Below, in pieces: positions 10,470 through 20,930 of a stretch of 64,000 bases of DNA. The DNA is from Amorphophallus konjac (Eukaryota; Streptophyta; Magnoliopsida; Alismatales; Araceae): NCBI GenBank assembly GCA_022559845.1, contig CM040121.1, forward strand, positions 344,384,243 to 344,448,242, read 5' to 3'. Numbering within the stretch: the stretch's first letter is position 1; every line of letters starts with the position of its first letter. Under the pieces are notes generated by a model. It was not told the DNA's origin. It did not search any database and worked only from the letters and a program-made list of their open reading frames with translations. Both the position numbers and the translations under genes were made by a program.

Positions 10470-11653
10470 AAACCCTCACTTCACATCAACCCCAAACATT
10501 TGCCACATGAGCTACAAAGCCCACACCTCCTTTTATAACCCAACACTCATAATAGCCAACTCCATATGCCAATCCACGTACCCATGATCGACTGTGCATA
10601 TGATAAGTTTTAGGGTTTCACACACAAATTTTGGCAGGCGGCTGTCGTTTGGGTAGGAATAGGTTTTAGATATAACTTGGTTAAGGATTTTAAATAAAGG
10701 AAATACTAGTTGCAGTAAGACTCTCAAGAGGTTAATCTTATAAATAAGACATCGTCTAAGTAGCATAACCCTACTATTGCAAAAAGGCTTCATTCGAAAG
10801 GGAATTCGTGGAGTTCGTGCAGGATAGTGGGGTCTTCTTCCTCCCTACGTTGACACACACGCATGTCTTCTTCCTCTGCTATAGTGTGCTACTACCGTTG
10901 AAGTGCAATTGCAGCTATGTAAAGCTATTGTTGTTGCTGTAGTGGAAGAAGCAAGCATGCTTCTTCTATTATTATTTGTTCTTCACTGTTCTGCTTCTCC
11001 ATCCTTATAAACATCAAAAGGTAGGCAATCTTCCAAGCAAAATCACCATAAAAAAGGGCATACTAGATGATAGTACATAGTACATGTAGGTTTTTTCATC
11101 CGTTCAATAACTCTTAATAGCATGCATGATTTTACGTGATTTTACTATGTTCTGCATGTATTATCTTTAGTTAATTAATATGAAAAATATGCTTAAAATA
11201 TTTTATCCATGAAACCGTATGTCTAAAAATCACAAATTTCATACCACTAGAATCTCCATTATTTACTCTAAATTTTCATTTGATTATATGGAGTGTAAAC
11301 CGGTTAATGATTAACTTTATTAAATATATGAATTGTTATAGTGCGAATCACCTAATGCACTGTAGCGTGATAGTTATAGGATTTTATTCTGACAATTTGT
11401 TCGGGGATGTCAGAGTCTCCTTTGGCCATGAAAATTTATGGGCGTACTATTAGGGTGGAGACCGAGATAGTGAGTGTGGTTGCACCGTTTTTCGTACCCC
11501 CTATCTCTAGATCCCTCATCTCTCAACGAAAAATTATTTTGAACATCCAGTTAGGTAGAGCTCTTTGAGCCCGTCATTTCGGTATATCATAGGCTCAATT
11601 CCGACGTAGTTACGTCGAGAAACGAGGGGAGTAAAGAATCGAAACAATTTGAA

Positions 11654-11715
11654 TTGACGACATATTAAATGTCGTCAAATTGTTTTGACGTCATGTGCCA
11701 TACCGTCAATTGGTT

Positions 11716-11751
<36 letters not shown>

Positions 11752-12030
11752 CTTCTGATTATATCTTCAAAAATTTATATCTATTAAATTATGTCACATA
11801 AAATTATAAAAAATATATTTTTGGAATCCTTGAATTTTTCTCCTAATTATCATATATTCTATTTTTTAAATTATTTTATATAAATAAATGTGTCTTTGAA
11901 TGTACATTTTTGAAATTATTCAATTAAATAGACATTGACGTGAATTCTTGTTAAATAAATTAAGTTAAAAATAATAGAATTAACGTCCCTCCAAGTGTAC
12001 GCTAATTAATAAATGACGTCACCCACGGGC
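11654..12030. promoter_or_regulatory. Palindrome and TGACGTCA cluster in element C LTR
   Basis: A perfect 10-bp inverted repeat TTGACGACAT / ATGTCGTCAA with a five-base spacer (11654-11678) is followed by TTGACGTCATG and, near 12015, by ATGACGTCACC. TGACGTCA is the core bound by bZIP factors, and TTGAC resembles W-box cores. The cluster is kept in the 3' LTR (palindrome near 16747-16771). Confidence 0.55.
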
Positions 12031-13713
12031 GTCAAATAATATAAGTTTATTTAATTATAGTTAATTATAGAATTGGATAGACATGAATTCTATAATTAAC
12101 GTAATCATGTTCTCACAATTTTCTTCCGCTTTTGACCTATACCTCGGATCTTTTGGCACTCTCATCTCACGTCCGTAGATGGAGTCCCCGTTTCATGATT
12201 GGTTCACGTTATACACCTCAACTCTCGGTGACATACGAGCCCTCCGTTGGACATTCCGTTCCTTCGGACTGGCAAGTTAGTCATTGGGACCTCCGTAAGT
12301 CTCCTCGTAGCCTTGGATTCTCTCAAGGCCGATTGAGCTGGTTGTACCTAATCACCCAGATTTTCAGAATGTCATGATTTTCATCTGGTTTATTGATATA
12401 TCATCCTTATTACAAGTTCTGTCCTTGAACTCTATGTTCCATGAAATCTATCTTAATGTTCCTATATGTTTGATCCTTGAAATTCTTGGCCATTAATATG
12501 GAATTAGTCTAGACTAAATGTCAGGGGCTATGGGTCCCACTAAAATGACATTTTAAATGCTACGGGTCCTGATTTGACCCTATTGGACGAGGCAAAGTCC
12601 AAACGTTACCGGTATACGATGATCGGGTGCTGGCATTCACCAACTCGGTTATTGGCATTTAGGGGCAATCATACAGTCGTGAGAACTCCTAAGTGTGCGA
12701 CCAAATACTAACTAGTGCTATTTCCATGAGGGGTGGTCATATCGTCGTGATTTTCCCCTTAGTGCATTGGCCAATCCTATATAGTGCTAGATGTGCAAAC
12801 GCTCTCGTGATTGTGATGATCGGGAGTAATTGCCATCATAGTACACCTTTCTACAACTTATTGTTCGTCATGAAAAGATCTTGATTTGCCTTATTGGAGG
12901 GGTTATCATATCGTCGTGATATTCCCTTAGTGTCTTGGCAAATGCTATGTGGTGCTTGTAGAAGTAATTGTCCTACTTCTATATCGATCATCATAGATGT
13001 TCTTGAATTATCCCATTGATAGTACTCGTTATCTTGTCACAAAGATCCTTCACAATAATGGATACTTTGAAGCTCTCGTGATAGTGTTCGTCATAGAGAG
13101 ATGAATGTTATATTTCCTCATGAATGCTCTTGACTAACTTGAGAAAGTACTTGATTAGATCTTGCTATGCTATCTTGATTATCATCGTCCTTACTCTTCA
13201 TGAGTTTATCTAGCATCTTGCTTACTCGTTTGTTTATTATAGTTCTTGAATTTATCTCGTGTTATTATAGTTCTCGCTTTCTATATCTTGCATGACCTGC
13301 ATGAGCATGTTAAACTGTAATTGACTTAAAGCTAGCTTGGAAGCATGAGATATTAAGTCCTACTGAGCTTTCGCTCACCTTGCGTTTTCCAATATTTTTC
13401 AGGTAATGACCTTAGTGACGACGAGACCAAACAGGATGGGCAAGGGGAAGAGTGAAGAGAACTCTGACATCTAGATGAACCGTCTAGTCTGGTTATCTTG
13501 CGTCTTATGTCTCATTGTAGTTTTTCTTTATTGAGTCTTTTCGTTTATTATGGGCCCGAATATGTAAAGAACTTATATTTGAAATGAAATTTGTTATTTA
13601 TCCAAATTGTGTTTTGTGGAAATGACTATGCTCTGATTGACATGACTGTTTAACTGCCACGTTCCGAGCAAACGACACGTTCCGCTGCTATCGGTTCGGG
13701 GCGTGACAGAAGG

Positions 13714-13731
13714 TGGTATCAGAGCCTAGGC
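13714..13731 (+). other. Element C primer-binding site
   Basis: TGGTATCAGAGCCTAGGC starts five bases after the LTR end and complements the 3' end of initiator tRNA-Met over its first 12 bases. Confidence 0.9.
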
Positions 13732-13914
13732 TTTCTAAATCCCTAGGTCATCAGGTTCAAGTCCTAGATTGAGACATCCCTGTCAGTTATCCTATAGGAA
13801 CCCCATGAGATTTGGGTAGAGCTATGGGTTGAATAATAAAATGTGTTACATTCGCGTTAGATACCTGCCGAGATATGCATATCATTAATCCAAACCTTAT
13901 TCTTGTAGGCTAGA

Positions 13915-14832
13915 ATGGCCGCTGAGAGAGCCCAATGGAGAGATATGCAACGTACGGTTCAAGGGTTGACACAAGCATTACAACAAGTGGCACAAGGTGG
14001 AAACCACCATGGAGCTGGGGATCTACATCGAAAATTTCAAAAGATAAATCCCCCGAAGTTTAGTGGGTCTACCGACCCGGATGAAGCAGAGAACTGGGTA
14101 CAAGAAATAGAAAGGACCTTTAAGGTAATGCAATGAACCAACTAAGAAAATGTATTACTGGGAACCTACCAACTAGAGAAAGATGCTCGAGTCTGGTGAA
14201 GATCCGTGGAGGTAATCTTGCCCAATAATCAAGTTACATGGGTAGAATTCTTAGAACACTTTAATGAGAAATATTTCTCATAAAGAATTCGTGAGAAAAA
14301 AGCTATGGAATTTGCGGCTTTGAAGCAACGTAGTCTGTCATTCGCCGAGTATGAAGCAATGTTTTCTAGATTGGCCCGATATGCACCACACTTGGTTTGC
14401 ATGGAGAAAATGAGAGCAAAGAGATTTATGAATGGCTTGAAGGTGGAACTTATACCTCAACTAACTCCACTAGAAATTCAAACATATACTGAGATGGTTA
14501 GAAAAGCACAACTCTTAGAAGATGCCATGGATATGATGGAGCGAGTCAAGGGAAAGATCGCTAAGAACAAGGAAATCATGAATGACAAGAAGAGGTCCAA
14601 TGTAGGTAATGGTTTCCGTAAGAATAAGAAACTTTGGAATAATGATCAACAAATCATTCCGGCTAAAGAAAAGTGCGAGCATTGCAAGAAAGGGAGACAC
14701 AATCCGGATGCGTGTTGGTACAAACTCGGGAAGTGTGTCCGTTGTGGAAGTGAAGATCACAGAATTACACATTGTCCACTATTAAAGGAAGAAGCATCGC
14801 AACCATTGAAAGGTAACTCGATAAACCTATAG
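13915..14832 (+). pseudogene. Element C gag, the only coding region of C
   Basis: Start ATG at 13915 (MAAERAQWRDMQ). The N terminus matches element D's gag closely (QRTVQGLTQALQQVAQ in both). One frame runs through the capsid core (PPKFSGSTDPDEAENWV, VTWVEFLEHFNEKYFS, AEYEAMFSRLARYAPHLV) to two intact CCHC knuckles, CEHCKKGRHNPDAC and CVRCGSEDHRITHC. It ends in a stop at 14830-14832 with no protease after it. Four premature stops lie between 14134 and 14283, of which CAA-to-TAA and TGG-to-TGA explain at least two. Gag would assemble particles and bind RNA; all enzymes would have to come from another element. Confidence 0.92.
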
Positions 14833-14932
14833 TTTGCGAAACTTAGTACTTAGCATGTTGAATGATCTAGCTAAAATACATGTTTTGGATGTAGTGATTT
14901 TACCCCCACTAACTTTGGAAAGGAAATCGTGT

Positions 14933-14968
14933 GAATTTGGGGACCAAATTCTTTTAAGTGGGGGAGGG
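14933..14968 (+). other. Element C hairpin and polypurine tract
   Basis: GAATTTGG-GGA-CCAAATTC (14933-14951) is a perfect 8-bp inverted repeat. The purine tract AAGTGGGGGAGGG (14956-14968) then runs straight into the 3' LTR. The tract primes plus-strand DNA. Element D has the matching arrangement. Confidence 0.85.
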
Positions 14969-17900
14969 TGTAGCACCCCGAAAATTTTAAAGGATACATA
15001 TTAATATTGGTCATGAAATAGGCCTAATTGATAATGGGCCTACATATTAATTAAAAGGTTATAAATAAATCCTTCAAAGGGATAAAACCCAACCCTTAAG
15101 CTAGAACTAAATTGGTCTCATTCGAGATACAAAAAAAATGATGAATAAAGAGTCATAGGATCGAACTCGACTCTGATATCCGAGACGACAAAGGGAATTA
15201 ATAAAGTTATAAGAAAAAGACCCACATATATATATAGAGTCCTATTAAATAATTAGGCTAAAAAGCTTATGATAATTTTAGCATACATAACTAATGGGCT
15301 TTAAAGAATATCTATATATCTATATATATAATTCTACCGATTTAAACTAGATAAAAATATTTATAAGTCTACTAAATATAATTAGTGGGCCCAACTAAAC
15401 TTAAACACCCAACCCAATTATCTTAATGTAATGGGCTTTTCTTATCCATTAATCTAATTATATATAAAATAGAGAAATACTTAATAAGACTTACACCCAT
15501 ATTCGATATATAAAGGCCAAACCTTTTTAATGTATCTACGTGTGTATATATATATATATATCAAAACCCTCACTTTACATCAATCCCAAACATTTGCCAC
15601 ATGAGCTACAAAGCCCACACCTCCTTTTATAACCCAACACTCATAATAGCCAACTCCATATGCCAATCCACGTACCCATGATCGACTGTGCATATGATAA
15701 GTTTTAGGGTTTCACACACAAATTTTGGCAGGCGGCTGTCGTTTGGGTAGGAATAGGTTTTAGATATAACTTGGTTAAGGATTTTAAATAAAGAAAATAC
15801 TAGTTGCAGTAAGACTCTCAAGAGGTTAATCTTATAAATAAGACCTCTTCTAAGTAGCAGAGCCCTACTATTGCAAAAAGGCTTCATTCGAAAGGGAATT
15901 CGTGGAGTTCGTGCAGGATAGTGGGGTCTTCTTCCTCCCTACGTTGACACACACGCATGTCTTCTTCCTCTGCTATAGTGTGCTACTACCGTTGAAGTGC
16001 AATTGCAGCTATGTAAAGCTATTGTTGTTGCTGTAGTGGAAGAAACAAGCATGCTTCTTCTATTATTATTTGTTCTTCACTGTTCTGCATCTCCATCCTT
16101 ATAAACACCAAAAGGTAGGCAATCTCCCAAGCAAAATCACCATAAAAAAAGGGCATACTAGATGATAGTACATAGTACATGTAGGTTTTTTCATCCGTTC
16201 AATAACTCTTAATAGCATGCATGATTTTACGTGATTTTACTGTGTTCTGCATGTATTATCTTTAGTTAATTAATATGAAAAACATGCTTAAAATATTTTA
16301 TCCATGAAACCGTATGTCTAAAAATCACAAATTTCATACCACTAGAATATCCATGATTTACTCTAAATTTTCATTTGATTATATGGAGTGTTAACCGGTT
16401 AATGATTAACTTTATTAAATATATGAATTTTTATAGTGCGAATCACCTAATTCACTGTAGCGTGATAGTTATAGGATTTTATTCTGACAATTTGTTCGGG
16501 GATGTCGGAGTCTCCTTTGGCCATGAACATTTATGGGCGTACTATTAGGGTGGAGATCGAGATAGTGAGTGTGATTGCACTATTTTTCATGCCCCCTATC
16601 TCAAGATCCCCTATCTCTCAACAAAAAATTATTTTGAACATCCAGTTAGGTAGAGCTCTTTGAGCCCGTCATTTCGGTATATCATAGGCTCGATTCCGAC
16701 GTAGTTACGTCGAGAAACGAGGGGAGTAAAGAATCGAAACAATTTGAATTGACGACATATTAAATGTCGTCAAATTATTTGACGTCATGTGCCATAACGT
16801 CAATTGGTTTATTATATATATATATATATATAACTTCTGATTATATCTTCAAAAATTTATATCTATTAAATTAAGTCACATAAAATTATAAAAAATATAT
16901 TTTTGGAATCTTTGAATTTTTCTCCTAATTATCATATATTCTATTTTTTAAAATTATTTTATATAAATAAATGTGTCTTTGAATGTACATTTTTGAAATT
17001 ATTCAATTAAATAGACATTGACGTGAATTCTTGTTAAATAAATTAAGTTAAAAATCATAGAATTAACGTCCCTCCAAGTGGACGCTAATTAATAAATGAC
17101 GTCACCCACGGGCGTCAAATAATTTAAGTTTATTTAATTATAGTTAATTATAGAATTGGATAGACATGAATTCTATAATTAACGTAATCATGTTCTCACA
17201 ATTTTCTTCCGATTTTGACCTATACCTCGGATCTTTTGGCACTCTCATCTCACGTCCGTAGATGGAGTCCCCGTTTCATGATTGGTTCACGTTATACACC
17301 TCAACTCTCGGTGACATACGAGCCCTCCGTTGGACATTCCGTTCCTTCGGACTGGCAAGTTAGTCATTGGGACCTCCGCAAGTCTCCTCGTAGCCTTAGA
17401 TTCCCTCAAGACCTACTGAGCTCGTTGTACCTAATCACCCAGATTTTCAGACTGTCATGGTTTTCATATGGTTTATTGATATATCATCCTTATTACAAGT
17501 TCTATCCTTGAACTCTATGTTCCATGAAATCTATCTTAATGTTCCTACATGTTTGATCCTTGAAATTCTTGGCCATTAATATGGAATTAGTCTAGACTAA
17601 ATGTCAGGGGCTATGGGTCCCACTAAAATGATATTTTAAATGCTACAGGTCCTGATCTGACCCTATTGGGCGAGGCAAAGTCCAAACGTTACCGGTATAC
17701 GATGATCGGGTGCTGGCATTCACCAACTCGGTTATTGGCATTTAGGGGCAATCATACAGTCGTGAGAACTCCTAAGTGTGCGACCAAATACTAACTAGTG
17801 CTATTTCCATGAGGGGTGGTCATATCGTCGTGATTTTCCCCTTAGTGCATTGGCCAATCCTATATAGTGCTAGTTGTGCAAACGCTCTCGTGATTGTGAT

Positions 17901-18791
17901 GATCGGGAGTAATTGCCATCATAGTACACATTTCTACAACTTATTGTTCGTCATGAAAAGATCTTGATTTGCCTTATTGGAGGGGTTATCATATCGTCGT
18001 AATATTCCCTTAGTGTCTTGGCAAATGCTATGTGGTGCTTGTAGAAGTAATTGTCCTACTTCTATATCGATCATCATAGATGTTCTTGAATTATCCCAAT
18101 TATAGTACTCGTTATCTTGTCACAAAGATCCTTCACAATAATGGATACCTTGAAGCTCTCGTGATAGTGTTCGTCATAGAGAGATGAATGTTATATTTCC
18201 TCATGAATGCTCTTGACTAACTTGAGAAAGTACTTGATTAGATCTTGCTATACTCTCTTGATTATCATCGTCCTTACTCTTCATGAGTTTATCTAGCATC
18301 TTGCTTACTCGTTTGTTTATTATAGTTCTTGAATTTATCTCGTGTTATTATAGTTCTCGCTTTCTATATCTTACATGACCTGCGTGAGCATGTTAAACTG
18401 TAATTGACTTAAAGCTAGCTTGGAAGCATGAGATATTAAGTCCTACTGAGCATTCGCTCACCCTGCGTTTTCCAATATTTTTCAGGTAATGACCTTAGTG
18501 ACGACGAGACCAAACAGGATGGGCAAGGGCAAGAGTGAAGAGAACTCTGACATCTAGATGAACCGTCTAGTCTGGTTATCTTGCGTCTTATGTCTCATTG
18601 TAGTTTTTCTTTATTGAGTCTTTTCGTTTATTATGGGCCCGAATATGTAAAGAACTTACATTTGAAATGAAATTTATTATTTGTCCAAATTATGTTTTGT
18701 GGAAATGACTATGCTCTGATTGACATGACTGTTTAACTGCCACGTTCCGAGCAAACGACACGTTTCGCTGCTATCGGTTCGGGGCATGACA
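14969..18791 (+). repeat. Element C 3' LTR
   Basis: Copy of 9819-13708 with shorter TA runs and scattered substitutions. It ends at 18791 and is followed by the target duplication GGCTA. Confidence 0.95.
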
Positions 18792-18796
18792 GGCTA

Positions 18797-18990
18797 CCTA
18801 CCATTCTACCATTTCCCCCCTTGGTCAATAGGCCCCCCCCTTAATATTTTATTTAATTTTTTTGTGTTGGTCACATTCAATCCCAGCCATCCATTCCCCA
18901 CCCCTAGATCCAAGGGTGGATATGGGATTTGATATGTAACCTATAAAACTTGTATTTTTTCCATTTGGATGAATTAATGATAGAAGAAAT
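18797..18990 (+). other. Element B 3' non-coding region, second part
   Basis: Continuation of 9548-9818 beyond element C. It contains C-runs (near 18817 and 18832), a T-rich stretch, and ends in a weak purine tract AGAAGAAA (18983-18989) just before the 3' LTR. The reverse complement of element F (about 62886-63240) has related sequence in the same place, which confirms what this region is. Confidence 0.75.
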
Positions 18991-20297
18991 TGATAAATTC
19001 TTGTGGAAGAGCCTTGGGCGCCCCCTTCCTCTCTCCTCCCTCTCCCCCTTGCAGCTGAGATGGTTGCTATTCTGAGGTGTGACGCCTCCCCTATCAGTTC
19101 CGGTCGCCGCCGCCGCCGCCACGAGCCGCCATCACACCGCCATCGAGTTCGTCGGAGTTCTATCTACAGCCAACCACAGTCACTTCCACGAATTACTGCA
19201 ATCCGCCACGAGCTTCTTTTGATCTGGGATTTTGAGCGAGTGTTCCAGAGGCCGTCCCCATGCTCTACAAAAATCAAGCTCAGAAGCTGAATCGGACGTC
19301 TTCCTGGCGGTCAACGGCAGTTCTCAGACAACTCACCTACAGATCTAAGAGTTCAGGTACTGTACAATAGGAGCTTCAAAATTCAACAAAGCCTATATCC
19401 GCGCAGATCCAGGTCCCCTCTCTTGGCTTAGATTGGAGGATTTCAAGAGAGCTTTCCAACGATAGCTCCTGTGCCCCGATCTGACATCGGGATTGGTCGC
19501 AGCGGCCGATCACGCCGGAGGGCGCGCCGGAAAACAGAATTCAAAATCCGTGGACAGCAACTTCAAGAGGTGGGGATCGGAGCCGAACGGCCACCGACTG
19601 GAGTTTCCGGCCGACCGCCATCCAGGGAGGCGTGCCACCAGGGGTCCCCATCACAGCGGGCCCCACCCTAGCAGGCCCGGGGGACAGCGCCATCCGTGGG
19701 CCCCACAGACCCGTAGATCGCGCCGTCCGGAGCGCACGAAAACGCGGAGTTCGGCACCGCCGGGCGATATCAAGATGCTGCCCGTCAACCCGATTAACGT
19801 GATTCCCGGGCCCCACATGTGACCTATTACCTCCCTGCGTGGAGTGGGTCAAATCTTTGTACTGCTGTAAACTTGTTTAACCGGGAGTCCGTAAATCGGC
19901 CGGGGTTGTCTTCGCCACGCCGGGTGCGTGGAGATAATGATCATACCTTATTGGCATTCATTTGCTTAGTTAGTATTTGGTCATATGCCGCTACGAGAGT
20001 GTAGGTTTCTAGCCCGTGTGTTCATGTCGCCGCTGTGAGTGCGAGAGTGACCCGTCGCGCGACTCGATCCGAGTCCGAAAGTTGAGTCAGACTACCTTGA
20101 ACTCTGCCGGTTCCTTAACCGCGCACGATCCACGCTTTCCCTCGCTTGGGACGACGAGTGAGTTTACACTTCTGTTAGCGACGTGTGGCCCATAGGAGCT
20201 CTTAGTGTCGAGCCGAGGTTGCTCTAGTAGTCGTGTCGTTGCTGGTCGAGTCGTGTCCGTCTCATATAGCGTCGTCTTCTCAGTCCATCCCGCATCA
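18991..20297 (+). repeat. Element B 3' LTR
   Basis: 1307 bp, matching 2751-4057. It begins TGATAAATTC, ends GCATCA and is followed by target duplication CCGTA at 20298-20302. The palindromic TCP-type box is kept at 19696-19706. Confidence 0.95.
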
Positions 20298-20625
20298 CCG
20301 TATTTCTTTATGGCATTGCAGAACCCCACACTATCGTGCTGTGGGCGGACATGAGGGGCTTCACACATGGACCCCATAATCCATGCGGCGGGATGGGCTG
20401 CCAACGCACCGATGCCCCATGTGGACCCTATAATCCACGTGGAACAGCAAATCCCTAAGGGAGATGCTGGAAAATCCAACAATCTCCCCCCCAGCGGCAC
20501 CTGGGGGATTTGAACCCGTGACCTCGCTCTGATACCAATTTATAGGATCATGCCCCAACCGTTGCGCTAAAAGCTCGAGTTGGTAGTGAAGGTGGAGTGT
20601 ATTTTTCATTCTTTTTATGCCATGA
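20298..20625 (-). mobile_element. Element T, right piece: TRIM or tRNA-derived SINE
   Basis: On the minus strand the order is: a piece of one terminal repeat (about 20541-20625, incomplete), PBS TGGTATCAGAGC (20526-20537), a very short inside, purine tract GGGGGGGAGAT (20482-20492), then a second repeat copy starting TGTTGG at 20481 and running to 20303, continued at 2750-2688 beyond element B. Direct repeats, PBS and purine tract make a miniature LTR element (TRIM) with only about 59 bases inside. Alternatively, an A-box-like TAGCGCAACGG and a B-box-like GGTTCAAATCC fit a tRNA-derived SINE. The terminal repeats favour TRIM. Confidence 0.65.
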
Positions 20626-20645
20626 GCATGATGAAGATGATGCAT

Positions 20646-20930
20646 TCACATGCATATAAGAAGTATGAATCTTATTTTCAAAAGCTTATTACTTGGAATA
20701 TATCCCAAGCCTTCCTTTAGAAAATTTACTTTCATTCCTAGCATGGTATCAAGAGTTTGTTTCCCTTTAACAAATTTAGCTAGAGTTTCTTTCAGATCTT
20801 GCACTTCACTTTTTAGAAGCTCATTAGCTTTTTCAACTTCCAGTTTATCCTTTTCCAAGCTTTTCACTCCGACATTCACCTCCTCAATGTCTTTCTTAAG
20901 CTTCTCATTTTCTTCAATTTGATTCATGGA
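20646..20930 (-). pseudogene. Ty1/copia gag coiled-coil scrap
   Basis: The minus strand encodes a coiled-coil (EENEKLKKDIEEVNVGVK, KANELLKSEVQDLKETL) followed by AKFVKGKQTLDTMLG and EGLGYIPS, wording typical of the C-terminal gag spacer of several plant copia lineages. It is cut on the right by the LTR of element G at 20931. On the left it runs without a visible junction toward element T. No zinc knuckle or pol follows. Function none; a relic. Confidence 0.7.

Larger units (their letters stand above)
9819..13708 (+). repeat. Element C 5' LTR
   Basis: Nearly identical to 14969-18791. It is AT-rich with no believable gene. Contents: a candidate TATA box at 10367, TA-dinucleotide runs at 10405-10467 and 11717-11750, a palindrome at 11654-11678 with TGACGTCA boxes around it, and a long remainder with nothing I recognise. 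Short open stretches at 12132-12377 and 12693-12884 recur in the 3' copy only because the LTR is duplicated. Confidence 0.95.
9819..18791 (+). mobile_element. Element C: gag-only LTR retrotransposon (TR-GAG type)
   Basis: LTRs at 9819-13708 (3890 bp) and 14969-18791 (3823 bp) begin TGTAGCACCCCG and end CGGGGYRTGACA, nearly inverted copies of each other. The target duplication GGCTA is perfect (9814-9818, 18792-18796). The 1260-bp inside holds a Met primer site, a gag pseudogene and a polypurine tract, with no protease, RT or integrase. Such elements are called TR-GAG. LTR tips, gag and the pre-tract hairpin resemble element D, so a D-like chromovirus is the likely helper. LTR divergence looks low (about two per hundred in stretches checked by eye). 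Confidence 0.95.
2751..20297 (+). mobile_element. Element B: Ty3/gypsy chromovirus, split by element C
   Basis: Two LTRs of 1307 bp each (2751-4057 and 18991-20297) begin TGATRAATTC and end GCATCA. They are flanked by a perfect 5-bp target duplication CCGTA (2746-2750 and 20298-20302). Inside are a Met-type primer site, a structured leader, gag, protease, RT, RNase H, integrase and a chromodomain-like C terminus. Element C sits in the 3' non-coding part (9819-18791). A hand count over the first ~150 LTR bases gives about seven differences, more than for element C, which fits C being younger. Coding is a single frame with nine premature stops and one 1-bp loss. Confidence 0.96.

Noticed and set aside
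10402..10587. Small protein starting with alternating Tyr-Ile
   Set aside because: Translation of a TA microsatellite.
20481..20580. A tRNA gene on the minus strand
   Set aside because: Only A- and B-box-like motifs and a primer site; no acceptor stem or anticodon arm can be drawn. Treated as part of element T.
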